A stretch of 64,000 bases of DNA from Actinopolyspora mzabensis (GCF_900101095.1 NZ_FNFM01000007.1:186001-250000), one strand, 5' to 3'; positions 19,061 through 28,026 are shown, counted from the stretch's first letter. The notes: generated from the letters alone by a model not told the origin. Made by a program: numbers and translations.

Positions 19061-19603
19061 TTAGGCATTCGCACTCGCCTCGTCCTGTTGACCGGCGGAT
19101 TCGTTTCCCCCGTCGTCGGCGGGGGTGCTCCCGGCTCCGGAAGCCTCCGGATCCGGCCCCTCCGCCCTGCGCAGTTCGGCTATCTCACGTTCGAAGTCCT
19201 CCACCGAGGTGAACGAACGATAGACACTGGCGAACCGCAGATAGGCGACCTCGTCCAACTCACGCAGCGGGCCGAGGATCCCCAGCCCCACCTCGTGACT
19301 GGGCACCTCCGGAACACCGAGCGACCTGATCGTCTCCTCCACCCGGTGGGCGAGCTGCTGCAGGTCGTCCTCCGCCACAGGGCGCCCCTGACACGCGCGA
19401 CGAACCCCACGCACGACCTTGTCCCTGCTGAAGGGCTCGGTCACCCCCGAACGTTTCACCACCGTGAGCACCAGCTCCTCGACAGTGGTGAACCTGCGTC
19501 CACAGCCCGCGCAGGACCGCCTGCGCCGGATCGACTGCCCTTCCTCCACCTCACGGGAGTCGACGACACGCGAATCGTCACCTCGACAGAACGGACAACG
19601 CAC
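19061..19603 (-). CDS. nrdR: transcriptional repressor NrdR
   Basis: A 180-residue ATP-cone repressor of ribonucleotide reductase genes. The N-terminal zinc ribbon (CPFC near residue 3, then CAGCGRRF near 31) binds DNA. The ATP-cone ([18 protein letters not shown] to about 140) senses ATP/dATP. The last 35 residues are an acidic, low-complexity tail ([16 protein letters not shown]) longer than in most NrdR proteins. The GTG at 19603 gives the invariant VRCPFC start and follows GAGGGG. It is cotranscribed with nrdJ and probably autoregulated through the boxes at 19720-19767. Confidence 0.93.
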   Translation of the reverse strand: MRCPFCRGDDSRVVDSREVEEGQSIRRRRSCAGCGRRFTTVEELVLTVVKRSGVTEPFSRDKVVRGVRRACQGRPVAEDDLQQLAHRVEETIRSLGVPEVPSHEVGLGILGPLRELDEVAYLRFASVYRSFTSVEDFEREIAELRRAEGPDPEASGAGSTPADDGGNESAGQQDEASANA

Positions 19604-19719
19604 TCGCCAGTCATCCCCTCGACACAGCCCAATGGTCCACGGGCGCGCACGACGCGACACCCGGTACCCCGCGGACGGTTGACACCGCTGGGGGCGAACA
19701 CCGCCGACAAGACGGCCAC

Positions 19720-19767
19720 ACCCAAGCTATGGATTAATCACAACGATGCAACTACTAGATGTTGTGG
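19720..19767 (-). promoter_or_regulatory. tandem NrdR boxes upstream of nrdR-nrdJ
   Basis: CTACTAGATGTTGTGG at 19752-19767 matches the core of the NrdR consensus acaCwAtATaTwgtgt (CTA, AT, T and GTG positions). A weaker copy, ACCCAAGCTATGGATT, lies at 19720-19735. Their centres are 32 bases apart, close to three helical turns, which is the usual spacing of NrdR box pairs. The region is also locally AT-rich. The first box is convincing and the second only suggestive. Confidence 0.6.
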
Positions 19768-19898
19768 TTGAGCCTAATCCCGGACCGAATCATAAGCAAC
19801 TCGGGAAGCGGGATGTCGACCACCCCCCGGATAGCGATCACAGCGCCGATCCGGCCGTTCGGAGACGGAGTCACCCCCGACGCACGAGAGGTGCCGCC

Positions 19899-20270
19899 TC
19901 AGCCGAGCGAAAGCGACACTCCCACGAGCACGACGAGCACACCCGCACCCAGGGCCGCAGCGGCGAGCAGGGCCGTCTCGACGAGGGCCGAACGCGGAGC
20001 GCCGAAGAGCGACTCACCGCCGCCGGGCACGTCGCCCCGACCTCCGACTGCGAAGCACGACGCTCCGGAGGGGGCGACCGGGCACCGCGAGCCGCCACGA
20101 CAGGCCTCGGGATCGCGTCGCGACCCAACCTCAGCCGCACTCGGGGCCGTGGGAGCACACGAGGACGCCGCGGCAAGATACCTCGCCCCGCGATCTTCGA
20201 CAGCGCGGCATCCGATCCCCGCCCCGCCTTCGCGGTCCTCGACCCGCCTGGCAACCCGAAACACCGGCAT
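19899..20270 (-). CDS. hypothetical small protein with C-terminal membrane anchor, facing lexA
   Basis: A 123-residue frame with acceptable third-position GC. The N-terminal 90 residues are Arg/Gly/Ser-rich with several cysteines and match nothing I know. The last 30 (ALVETALLAAAALGAGVLVV onward) form a strong transmembrane helix that ends at the stop. The position, divergent from lexA and downstream of an SOS box at 20381-20396, is that of mycobacterial ChiZ (Rv2719c) and corynebacterial DivS, SOS-linked division inhibitors. No LysM domain is present in any frame. The start is uncertain. This could be a reduced analogue, a degraded gene or a chance frame. Confidence 0.4.
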   Translation of the reverse strand: MPVFRVARRVEDREGGAGIGCRAVEDRGARYLAAASSCAPTAPSAAEVGSRRDPEACRGGSRCPVAPSGASCFAVGGRGDVPGGGESLFGAPRSALVETALLAAAALGAGVLVVLVGVSLSLG

Positions 20271-20380
20271 CGCGACTCCCCGTACGAATCGTCGGTATCC
20301 ACAGCCCGAGCGCTCCCCACCAGCGGGAACCGCGCGTCTTCCCCGGCGGCACGAGCCGCCCGCGCCACCTCCGAGCGAAA

Positions 20381-20396
20381 TCGAACACGCGTTCGA
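20381..20396. promoter_or_regulatory. LexA SOS box 1
   Basis: TCGAACACGCGTTCGA is an exact match to the mycobacterial SOS box TCGAAC-N4-GTTCGA. It lies about 110 bases ahead of the facing small gene and about 245 ahead of lexA, so it may control either or both. Confidence 0.85.
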
Positions 20397-20542
20397 TCGA
20401 ACTGCTGTACGAATGGTGTAGCATCGAATCGGATCGAGCGCGAGAGGTTCACCGTGATCGACACAGGGGGACCGCCCATCTCCGGCCTCGGCTGTCTCAG
20501 CGGGACGACAACCTCACCGGGACGACAACGCGCCGAATTCAC

Positions 20543-20558
20543 TCGAACTAGTGTTTGA
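20543..20558. promoter_or_regulatory. LexA SOS box 2 at the lexA promoter
   Basis: TCGAACTAGTGTTTGA differs from the consensus at one base (GTTTGA for GTTCGA). It overlaps the candidate -35 element TTGATC of lexA, the right place for autorepression. Confidence 0.75.
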
Positions 20559-20583
20559 TCCGTCTTCGGATGCCGTCTAATCT
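20555..20583 (+). promoter_or_regulatory. candidate lexA promoter
   Basis: TTGATC (20555-20560) and TAATCT (20578-20583) are 17 bases apart. Transcription would begin near 20590, exactly at an in-frame GTG, so a leaderless lexA mRNA is possible. Confidence 0.55.
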
Positions 20584-20628
20584 GGATACGTGCGTGCACG
20601 CGCGAGCGGCGATGAACAGGAGGGCGTG

Positions 20629-21360
20629 GTGGACGGCTACGCTTCCGACCGATTCGACGGCGGGACCTCCGGCGAAGCCGACACAACGCCCCGAACGACC
20701 GGCTCCGAGAACCACGGCGACGCCACCCCGGAGCCGAACGACGAGCTCACTTCGCGCCAGCGAAGCGTGCTGGACACGATCCGGCAGTGGATGCGGGACT
20801 ACGGATACCCACCAAGTGTGCGCGAGATCGGCGACACCGTGGGATTGACTTCCACTTCCTCGGTGGCATACCAGCTGCGTGTACTCGAAGGGCGCGGCTA
20901 CCTGAAGCGTGATCCGCATCGTCCCCGCACGGTCGGCGTGGTCACCACCGACGAGTCGGCCGCTCCGGCTTTCCCCGACGGATCGAACCCCGCCTACGTT
21001 CCGGTGGTGGGGCGCATCGCGGCGGGCGAGCCCATCCTCGCCGAACAGTCCGTGGACGAGGTGTTCCCGCTGCCCCGGGAAGTCGTCGGAGAGGGTTCCC
21101 TCTTCCTGCTGAGCGTGGTGGGCGACTCCATGGTGAATCTGGCCATCACGGACGGTGACTGGGTGGCGGTCCGACAACAGCCCGACGCGGAGAACGGCGA
21201 CATCGTGGCCGCGATGCTCGACGGAGAAGCCACGGTGAAGACCTTCAAGCGCACGGCGGAACATTTGTGGCTGATACCGCACAACGACGACTACGAACCG
21301 ATCATCGCCGATCAGGCCACCGTGCTCGGCAAGGTGGTCGCCGTGCTGCGCAAGATTTGA
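20629..21360 (+). CDS. lexA: LexA repressor
   Basis: A 243-residue SOS repressor and self-cleaving S24 protease. The winged helix is at 40-105 ([36 protein letters not shown]). The Ala132-Gly133 cleavage site lies in GRIAAGEP and the catalytic pair is Ser167 (VVGDSM) and Lys204 (ATVKTF). RecA filaments trigger cleavage after DNA damage. The GTG at 20629 follows AGGAGG by five bases. An in-frame GTG at 20590, at the predicted transcription start, would add 13 residues as a leaderless start. The N-terminal 39 residues are a Gly/Thr/Asp-rich extension, longer than usual. Boxes upstream imply autorepression, and recA in this window also has a box. Confidence 0.93.
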   Translation: MDGYASDRFDGGTSGEADTTPRTTGSENHGDATPEPNDELTSRQRSVLDTIRQWMRDYGYPPSVREIGDTVGLTSTSSVAYQLRVLEGRGYLKRDPHRPRTVGVVTTDESAAPAFPDGSNPAYVPVVGRIAAGEPILAEQSVDEVFPLPREVVGEGSLFLLSVVGDSMVNLAITDGDWVAVRQQPDAENGDIVAAMLDGEATVKTFKRTAEHLWLIPHNDDYEPIIADQATVLGKVVAVLRKI

Positions 21361-22074
21361 TCGGCCGCTTCGGCGGACGGTTTTGGCGGGTGGTCCGGGC
21401 TCGTGTGGCCCGGCTGGGGTGTTCCGCCACGGAAGTCGTTCCACCGGGCCACCACCTCTTCCGGTTTCCCCGGATTCCGTTTCCCGACTCCCGCCACGAA
21501 CTACGACAGGCGAACGAGCGATCCCGGCTCCGCCGTAGCCACTGACGAAGGCGGACGAACCTCCTCGGCGAGTGAGCGTCTCGGAACGGCCTGCTCGGCG
21601 AGGTTGTCCCCCTCCGAGCGAACGTCCCGCTCTCCCACTGCACCTGCCCGTGGCGACTAAAACCGACCATTCACCTTCTTAATCGCCGCCTTGTTCGGCT
21701 GTCGAACACGTGACGACCGGCGAGCCCCAGAGCTGGCACCAATATCGAAACCAGCTGGTAAAAGCCGGTGACACTCCCAGCTTCACGGCGGAAACCGCTC
21801 TACCGCCCCGGCTCCGAAAACGTCGATCCGCCACGTGCGAGCAACACGTCAAGTGACGCGAACCACAATATATTCACTTTGACAAAACGGGGCGGTTGGT
21901 TTTTTAATCTCGTAGCGAGTCTCGTCCGGACCTCGCGATCGGCACCGCGGCGGAGGGGCGCACTCGAACTCGATGTTCGAGGACTCCAACTGATCGAAGT
22001 GCCGGGGTGGCCCGCACAGCCACTCGTCGTGACACCAGCTTCGACTCAACGAGTGATACGCAAGGAGGTCCGCC
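21361..22074. other. long intergenic region, lexA / MFS gene
   Basis: 714 bases with no convincing gene. The right half is clearly AT-richer than the rest of the window (21660-21910). It contains an imperfect hairpin (AGCTGG at 21731-21736 with CCAGCT at 21751-21756) and a strong promoter at 21880-21908. Such a leader may carry regulator sites, but I recognise no riboswitch. Confidence 0.5.
21880..21908 (+). promoter_or_regulatory. strong promoter for the MFS exporter gene
   Basis: A perfect TTGACA at 21880-21885 is followed after 17 bases by TTTAAT at 21903-21908, in a T-rich run. The leader to the GTG at 22075 would be about 160 bases. This is one of the best sigma-70-type promoters in the window. 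Confidence 0.65.
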
Positions 22075-23277
22075 GTGTCCCACCGGACACCACCCTGGTT
22101 ACTGGTGCTGTTCGCGGCCCTACTGGCAACGGGCACCGACGAGTTCGTCATCGCGGGAGTTCTCCCCGAAGTGGCCGAAAGCCTGAACGTCACCGTAGGG
22201 GTCGCCGGGCAGCTGGTGACCGCTTTCGCCGTGGTCTACGCCCTGGGAGCCCCCACGCTGGCCGTCGTGCTCGACAGGATGCCGCGACGACTCGTGCTGG
22301 GCGGCGGGCTCGTGGTCTTCACGGTGGCCAACGCCGCCGCCGCTCTCGCGCCCGAGTACTGGACGCTGCTGGCTTCCCGCATCGTCGCCGCGCTGGCAGC
22401 GGCGAGCGTCACATCGGCCGCTTTCGCCACGGCGGCTTCCGGGGCACCCGAAGGCCGACAGGGCAGTTATCTGTCCGTGGTCACCGCGGGGATGACCGTG
22501 GCGCTGTTCACCGGTGTTCCGCTGGGAACGCTACTCGGCGGGCTCTACGGGTGGCGCGCCACGTTCTGGCTCATCGCGGCCGTGGGAGCACTCTCGGCGC
22601 TCGGTGTTTTCGCCACCGCTCCCAGGATCGCGGGCGGTCCCGCCGCGCCGCTGGCCGACCGGCTCAGTCCACTGCGCAGCCTACCGGTGGCACGGCTGGT
22701 GACCGTGACGTTCTTGTGCGGAACAGGCGGTCTGATGTTCTACAACTACATCGGCCCGTTCACCAGCGCGACAGTGGGTGGTGGCGCCGACCTGCGCGCG
22801 GGAATGTTGCTCATCGTGGGACTGCTCGGTCTCGTGGGAGCGCTGTTCGGCGGCAGGATCAGTGATGCCCTGGGCCCGCACCGCACTTTGAAACTGGTGG
22901 TCGGAGGCCACCTGGTCGCGCTGATCCTGGCCGGGCTGTTCGGCGTGTCCGGCCTGACGAGCGCGATCGTGCTGGGAGTTCTGGTGGCACTGTGGTCCAC
23001 TTTCGCCTGGAGCCTCAATCCGCCGATGCAGGGCAGCGTGCTCGCGGCGGCGCCCCAGGCAGGCATGACGGCGATGGCTCTGAACATATCGGGGCTGTAC
23101 CTGGGTACCGGTGTGGGCGGCGCCATCGGCGGTGTCGTAATCGGCACCCTGGGAGCCGGTTACGTGCCCTTCGCAGGGGCGGTACTGCTGCTTGTCGCCT
23201 TCTCGTTGACCCCGCGAGCGCGGCAGCGCGCAGCCGCGCCCCGAGCGGAGGAGACATCCGGGACTCCGGTCCACTGA
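22075..23277 (+). CDS. MFS transporter, DHA1-type efflux protein
   Basis: A 400-residue membrane protein with about 12 hydrophobic helices. The opening WLLVLFAALLATGTDEFVI and the motif-A-like loop VLDRMPRRLVLGG between helices 2 and 3 are typical of the DHA1 drug/arabinose/purine efflux group (AraJ/PbuE-like). The MTAVALFTGVPLG-type motif C near helix 5 marks an exporter. The substrate cannot be predicted. The GTG at 22075 follows AAGGAGG. It is a single gene with its own promoter and a 714-base gap upstream, converging on the propeller-like gene. Local base composition upstream differs from the surroundings, so recent insertion is possible. Confidence 0.85.
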   Translation: MSHRTPPWLLVLFAALLATGTDEFVIAGVLPEVAESLNVTVGVAGQLVTAFAVVYALGAPTLAVVLDRMPRRLVLGGGLVVFTVANAAAALAPEYWTLLASRIVAALAAASVTSAAFATAASGAPEGRQGSYLSVVTAGMTVALFTGVPLGTLLGGLYGWRATFWLIAAVGALSALGVFATAPRIAGGPAAPLADRLSPLRSLPVARLVTVTFLCGTGGLMFYNYIGPFTSATVGGGADLRAGMLLIVGLLGLVGALFGGRISDALGPHRTLKLVVGGHLVALILAGLFGVSGLTSAIVLGVLVALWSTFAWSLNPPMQGSVLAAAPQAGMTAMALNISGLYLGTGVGGAIGGVVIGTLGAGYVPFAGAVLLLVAFSLTPRARQRAAAPRAEETSGTPVH

Positions 23278-23400
23278 CCGGCTGTGCCCGGCGGTCACGG
23301 GAAACCGGCTGATCTGGTGATCGTTACTCCCGCCACCGGCGGCGACGGATCCCCGCCCAGCCGCGAGCGTTGGACGCCGCACGGATACCGGATTCGCCGT

Positions 23401-24453
23401 TCACCGCGAACGCCGGGCGCGACGGCGCAACCCGCCCAGTAGGACGAGCAGCAGCACGAGGGCCGTTCCGCCGAGGCCGAGCAGGACACGACGCTCCGAT
23501 GGGGAACGCCACTCGGAGGACGAGGTGGTGGGGACCGCGGAGGTCGTGGCGGAAGCGGCTTCCCGAGCCGGTGCGGGGACGGCACCCACCGCGTTCGGCA
23601 CACTCCGAATCGGGCCCAGTTGCTCGGTCGCCGACAGCAGATCACCGTCCGGTTCGAACGCGATGGCCTCCCCCTGCGCCTCGTTCGGCAGCGGAACACG
23701 CACGGGGTCCCGCCGCAACGCATCCGGCACGCTGCCGTTCGGAGCCGGATAGAGGTACGCGTCGGTGTAGGTGCGTATCGCCACCACATCGCGTCCCGGT
23801 GAGACAGCGCCACCGGTAACGACCACCGATCCGAACGAGGCGGGCAGGGGCCCACCCGGCGTGTCGGTGGGGGACAACGACAGCGTCGTCACCCGCTCCA
23901 GCCCGACCGGCTCGGAACCGTCCAGCGGTCCCACCGGGCGGTACACACCCGCCTCACCCAGCGGGCTCTTGGTGACGAGGTAGACGTTTCCCTCCTCGCC
24001 CAGCAGCAGTGCCTCGGCATCGTGCGGGCCGTCCGGATACTTCATCCGGTAGAGCTCGGCCCCGCCGGAGGGGTCGATCACGTGCAGCGCCACGGTGTCC
24101 CTGCGCGAGCTGTTGTCCCCGGTGTCGGCCAGCCACAGCGTGCCGTCGGCCCGCCGTCCGAGGTCCTCCACGTCGTAGGGATCCGCCTCAGCGGAGTGGA
24201 CGCGGACCACCGAACAGTCCGACGGGTCGAGTTCGTAGACGCGCACCCGGCTACCGCCGTCTCCCACGGCGAACCAGTTCCGCTCGCCGACCGCCAGCCC
24301 CGAGAGCTCGGCGAGCCGCTCGTCCCCGGGCGTGCAGCGAACCCGTGGTGCGGGTGGCGCGCCGGTGCTCGGTTGCCCGGAGGCGTACCCACCGGTCAAC
24401 GCGGAGCCGGCGGTCAGCAGCATTACCGCGGCGACGCGTCGGAACCGACTCAT
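23401..24453 (-). CDS. secreted, membrane-anchored beta-propeller-like protein
   Basis: A 350-residue exported protein: an N-terminal signal (VAAVMLLTAGSALTGGYA), then repeated WLADTGDN / AVGDGGSRVRVYEL-type blades over about 40-290 that suggest a propeller. A Ser/Thr/Pro linker and a C-terminal transmembrane helix (VLLGLGGTALVLLLVLLGG) ending in an Arg-rich tail follow. Function is unknown. Its ATG overlaps the hflX stop in ATGA, so translation is coupled to hflX. Secreted proteins of this type are seen beside hflX in other actinobacteria (from memory). Confidence 0.7.
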   Translation of the reverse strand: MSRFRRVAAVMLLTAGSALTGGYASGQPSTGAPPAPRVRCTPGDERLAELSGLAVGERNWFAVGDGGSRVRVYELDPSDCSVVRVHSAEADPYDVEDLGRRADGTLWLADTGDNSSRRDTVALHVIDPSGGAELYRMKYPDGPHDAEALLLGEEGNVYLVTKSPLGEAGVYRPVGPLDGSEPVGLERVTTLSLSPTDTPGGPLPASFGSVVVTGGAVSPGRDVVAIRTYTDAYLYPAPNGSVPDALRRDPVRVPLPNEAQGEAIAFEPDGDLLSATEQLGPIRSVPNAVGAVPAPAREAASATTSAVPTTSSSEWRSPSERRVLLGLGGTALVLLLVLLGGLRRRARRSR

Positions 24454-25913
24454 CCCGTCGTGGCGAACGGTTCGAGCGCGTTGGCCAGATCCGTCCGGAC
24501 CTTGGCACGCACTCTGGTTCCCTCCGCGGTGTGCTCACGTGCCACGAGTTCGCCCTCGGTGTGCACCCGGGAAACGAGCTCACCCCTGGTGTAGGGCACC
24601 AGCGCGTCCACGTAGACATCCGGTTGGGGCAGCCAGTCGGCGACAGCGCGCTTGAGCTCCTCGATCCCCGTTCCGGAACGGGCGGAGACGAAGATCGCCT
24701 CGGGAAGAAGCCTGCGCAACTCCACGACCTTCGTGTTGTCCATGGCGTCGGCCTTGTTCACCACGACCAGCTCCGGCGGGACCGTGCCGCCCTGCTCGGC
24801 ACTGATCTCGGTGACTACCTGGCGCACCGCGCTGACCTGCTCCTGCGGCGCGGGATCGGTGCCGTCCACCACGTGCAACAACAGGTCCGCCCTGCTCACC
24901 TCTTCCAGGGTGGAGCGGAACGCCTCGACCAGCTGGTGCGGCAGGTGCCGTACGAACCCGACGGTGTCGCTGAGGGTGTAGGGCCTGCCGTCCGGAGTGC
25001 GGGCCTTGCGCGTGGCCGGGTCGAGCGTCGCGAACAGCGAGTCCTCCACCAGTAGCCCGTTGCCCGTGAGTGCGTTGAGCAGACTGGACTTGCCCGCGTT
25101 GGTGTAGCCCGCGATGGTCACCCCGGCCACGGCGTTGGCGGCACGACGCGAGCGTTTGGTCTCGCGAATGGTGCTCATCGAGGCGAGCTCCTTACGGAGC
25201 TTGCTGATTCGCTTGTGGATCCGCCGACGGTCGGTCTCCATCTTGGTCTCACCGGGACCACGGGTACCCACACCGCCGTTGCCGCCACCGGCACGCCCAC
25301 CGGCCTGCCGGGACATCTTGTCACCCCAACCACGCAGCCGCGGCAGGTAGTACTGCAACTGGGCGAGCTCGACCTGGGCCTTGCCCTCCTTGGAACTGGC
25401 GTGCTGGGCGAAGATGTCCAGGATCAGGGCCGTGCGGTCCACGACCTTGATCTTGAGCTTCTCCTCCAGCTGCCTGAGCTGGCCCGGTGCGAGCTCACCG
25501 TCGCAGATGACGGTGTCGGCTCCGGCCGCGAGTGCGATGTCCCGCAGTTCGCGCACCTTGCCCGCGCCCACGTAGGTGGCGGGGTCCGGACGATCCCTGC
25601 GTTGGACCACACCGTCCAGCACTTCCGAGCCGGCGGTTTCGGCCAGTCTGCCGAGTTCGGCGAGGGAACTCTCCGCCTGTGCGGAGGTACCTTCCGTCCA
25701 GACCCCCACCAGTACGACCCGTTCGAGCCGCAACTGGCGGTACTCGACCTCGGTGATGTCGGACAGCTCGGTGGAAAGGCCGGAAACGCGGCGCAGCGAA
25801 GCACGTTCCGCCCGCTCCATCTCGCCGATGGAGGGTTCCCGGGAGTCCGTGCGCAGGTGTTCACCGGCCGTCTGTACGTCAGCGCCGTCCGCGCCGGTGT
25901 TCCACTCGGTCAC
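24450..25913 (-). CDS. hflX: GTPase HflX
   Basis: A 487-residue ribosome-associated GTPase that splits stalled or hibernating ribosomes. An N-terminal HflX domain (VLVGVWTEG to the helical linker KMSRQAGGRAGGGNGGVGTRGPGE) is followed by the G domain with G1 GYTNAGKSS, G3 DTVGFVRHLP, G4 NKAD and G5 SARSG, then a short C-terminal domain. Family members also bind adenine nucleotides. The GTG at 25913 (MTEWNTG) is preferred because actinobacterial HflX usually begins MTE. A TTG at 25949 is the alternative. It shares a transcript with the propeller gene, and dapF ends 180-220 bases upstream. Confidence 0.93.
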   Translation of the reverse strand: MTEWNTGADGADVQTAGEHLRTDSREPSIGEMERAERASLRRVSGLSTELSDITEVEYRQLRLERVVLVGVWTEGTSAQAESSLAELGRLAETAGSEVLDGVVQRRDRPDPATYVGAGKVRELRDIALAAGADTVICDGELAPGQLRQLEEKLKIKVVDRTALILDIFAQHASSKEGKAQVELAQLQYYLPRLRGWGDKMSRQAGGRAGGGNGGVGTRGPGETKMETDRRRIHKRISKLRKELASMSTIRETKRSRRAANAVAGVTIAGYTNAGKSSLLNALTGNGLLVEDSLFATLDPATRKARTPDGRPYTLSDTVGFVRHLPHQLVEAFRSTLEEVSRADLLLHVVDGTDPAPQEQVSAVRQVVTEISAEQGGTVPPELVVVNKADAMDNTKVVELRRLLPEAIFVSARSGTGIEELKRAVADWLPQPDVYVDALVPYTRGELVSRVHTEGELVAREHTAEGTRVRAKVRTDLANALEPFATTG

Positions 25914-26129
25914 TTCGGGGCGCTCATCGGTGTGATAACGGCTTCTCAAGTAATCCTTACTCAGTCACTAGTGGGGTTATCCGGTCACGGCCCGACCGAT
26001 CCGAACGAACCGCCGGTGGGTGAGGCCCGCGGTGGCACCGCGTGTGCCCTGCCCGCTCGGCACTGCCCCTCGGGGGGTGGCCGGTTCGGTCCTGCCACCC
26101 TGTATTATGGCACGACCGTCCACCGGTTT

Positions 26130-27014
26130 TCACCGGTTCGTACCCGAAGTGACCAGTACCGGCTCGCCGATACGCCGCCACCACTCGGCGTCGAGCTCAC
26201 CACGGGCGAGGAGTTCCGCGGGGCCGGTCAGCGTAGTGGTTTCCGGGGTGACCTCGACTTCCACCGTTCCCCCCGGAACATGCACCAGTCGAACACCGTG
26301 TTCCCCGCCGTCGGCACGCAGTGCCGCCACGGCGGCGGCGACGGTCCCGGTGCCACACGAACGGGTTTCGCCGACGCCCCGTTCGTAGACCCGCATCCGT
26401 AGCGCCCGCTCGTCGAGCGGCTCCACCAGTTCGATGTTCACGCCGTGAGGGAACAGCTCGGGGTCGTAACCGGGTTGTACCGACAGGTCGAGGTCGCCGA
26501 TCCCGGAGGTGACGCAGACCAGGTGCGGATTGCCCAGGTCCACCGCCAGTGCGGACATCGCATACCCCGCGACGGTGACACTGGCGTGCCCGGCAACGGC
26601 CGCGACCCCCATGTCCACGGTCACGCGTCCGTCTTCGCCGAGGAGGACTCCCCGCAGCCCCGCCCGTGTGCCCACCGGGACGGTCCCCGATGCGACAAGG
26701 CCCGATTCGAGCAGGTAACGCGCGAAGACTCGTACCCCGTTACCGCACATCTCCGCCACGGAACCGTCGGCGTTGCGGTAGTCCATGAACCACGCGTCGG
26801 TGGGGACGTCGGCGGGGAGCTCCTCCCCCAGCAGACCGCCCGGAACGACCCGCAGCACGCCGTCGGCCCCCAGACCGATCCTCCGGTCGCACAACGCGCG
26901 CACCCGCGCCGCCGTCAGGTCGAGTTCGCCCCCGGGGTCGGGCAGCACGACGAAGTCGTTCTCGGTGCCGTGCCCCTTGAGAAATTCCGGTCCCGCGTAA
27001 GACTGCACCGCCAC
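26130..27014 (-). CDS. dapF: diaminopimelate epimerase
   Basis: A 294-residue cofactor-independent racemase converting LL- to meso-diaminopimelate for lysine and peptidoglycan. The two catalytic cysteines lie in MCGNGVRVF and RSCGTGTVAA, both intact, in the pseudo-symmetric halves. The start FLKGHGTENDFVVL is the family N-terminus and the GTG at 27014 precedes it by ten residues. It lies between hflX and miaA on the same strand, the conserved actinobacterial order. A weak stem (GGGTGG...CCACCC at about 26075-26099) lies past its stop. Confidence 0.94.
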   Translation of the reverse strand: MAVQSYAGPEFLKGHGTENDFVVLPDPGGELDLTAARVRALCDRRIGLGADGVLRVVPGGLLGEELPADVPTDAWFMDYRNADGSVAEMCGNGVRVFARYLLESGLVASGTVPVGTRAGLRGVLLGEDGRVTVDMGVAAVAGHASVTVAGYAMSALAVDLGNPHLVCVTSGIGDLDLSVQPGYDPELFPHGVNIELVEPLDERALRMRVYERGVGETRSCGTGTVAAAVAALRADGGEHGVRLVHVPGGTVEVEVTPETTTLTGPAELLARGELDAEWWRRIGEPVLVTSGTNR

Positions 27015-27099
27015 AGTCTAGCCGCCGGGTGTGCCCGGATCCGGAACACACCGGAGGATCCGGCCCTCTCCCGTTCCGGAACGACTCGCCCACTTTCGC

Positions 27100-28026
27100 T
27101 TAATCCGCCCCTCCCCTGCCCAGGAGCCGGAGAATCTCCGGCACAGTGTCGGGCCGCGCCGCGTCGAACCAGTGGATTCGCTTGTCCCTGCGGAACCAGG
27201 AACGCTGCCGCCGCACGAATTTTCGGGTGGCCCGCGCGGTCTCGGCGGCGGCCGACGTCATGTCCGCCGCCTCGTCCAGCTCGGCCAGCACCTGCTGATA
27301 CCCCAGCGCCCTGGAGGCGGTGCGTCCTTCCCGCAGCCCGCGGTGTTCCAACGCACGAACCTCGTCGACCAGTCCCCCGTCGAACATCTCGGCGACTCGC
27401 GCGTTGACCCTGGTGTCGAGTTCGAGCACGGAGCGGTCCAGCCCCACGAGCAGGGTGTCGTAACGAGGCGGCCCGGGTTCGGGGAGATTGGCCGAGAAGC
27501 GACGACCGGTGATCTCGATCACCTCCATCGCTCGAACCACTCGCCTGCCGTTGGCGGGCGATATCGACTCCGCCGCGGGTGGATCGAGCTCGGCGAGTTC
27601 ACGGTGCAGCGATTCGGGGCCGATCAGGCTCAGCCGTTGTTGCCAGCGTTGCCGCACGACCGGGTCGGTTCCCGGAAAGTTCAGCTCGTCCAGCACCGCC
27701 TGGGCGTAGAGCCCGGAACCGCCGACCAGGATCGGCGGGACGCCGGAGTCCAGCAGCCGTTCCACATCGGATCTGGCGTGCCGTTGATAGGCGGCCACCG
27801 AGGCCGTCTCGGTGACCTCCAGGACGTCGAGCTGGTGGTGCGGGACGCCGCGTCGCCGCTCCGGGGGAAGCTTGGCGGTGCCGATGTCCATCCCGCGGTA
27901 CAGCTGCATCGCGTCGACGTTGACTATCTCACCGCCCAGCCGTTCGGCCAGTCGCAGCGCCAGTTCGGACTTGCCCGTGGCGGTGGGGCCGAGAACGGCC
28001 ACCGGGCGTGGCGTGGTGACGGGCAT
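27100..28026 (-). CDS. miaA: tRNA dimethylallyltransferase MiaA
   Basis: A 308-residue enzyme that transfers dimethylallyl from DMAPP to A37 of tRNAs reading UNN codons. The P-loop GPTATGKS (13-20) and the substrate motif [19 protein letters not shown] are intact, and the C-terminal RQRSWFRRD helix is typical. MiaB, which methylthiolates the product, is encoded 2.4 kb away on the same strand, so the pathway to ms2i6A is complete here. The gene ends 86 bases before the dapF start and may share its transcript. Confidence 0.95.
   Translation of the reverse strand: MPVTTPRPVAVLGPTATGKSELALRLAERLGGEIVNVDAMQLYRGMDIGTAKLPPERRRGVPHHQLDVLEVTETASVAAYQRHARSDVERLLDSGVPPILVGGSGLYAQAVLDELNFPGTDPVVRQRWQQRLSLIGPESLHRELAELDPPAAESISPANGRRVVRAMEVIEITGRRFSANLPEPGPPRYDTLLVGLDRSVLELDTRVNARVAEMFDGGLVDEVRALEHRGLREGRTASRALGYQQVLAELDEAADMTSAAAETARATRKFVRRQRSWFRRDKRIHWFDAARPDTVPEILRLLGRGGAD

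Larger units (their letters stand above)
20271..20628. other. SOS control region between lexA and the facing gene
   Basis: 358 bases holding two LexA boxes (20381-20396 and 20543-20558) and a good sigma-70-type promoter overlapping the second. TAGCAT at 20419-20424 could be the -10 of a second, distal lexA promoter near box 1. No gene is called here. Confidence 0.5.

Noticed and set aside
18904-19074. N-terminal extension of NrdJ
   Set aside because: Lys/Arg/Gly-rich and not conserved in the family. The ATG at 18903 has a good Shine-Dalgarno sequence.
13750-19212. A 1820-codon open frame on the plus strand
   Set aside because: It runs antisense through the S15 peptidase and nrdJ. It is open only because high GC removes stops, and its translation has no recognisable domain.
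19755-19874. A 39-codon minus-strand frame starting GTG between nrdR and the lexA region
   Set aside because: No ribosome-binding site, weak codon bias, and it overlaps the NrdR boxes.
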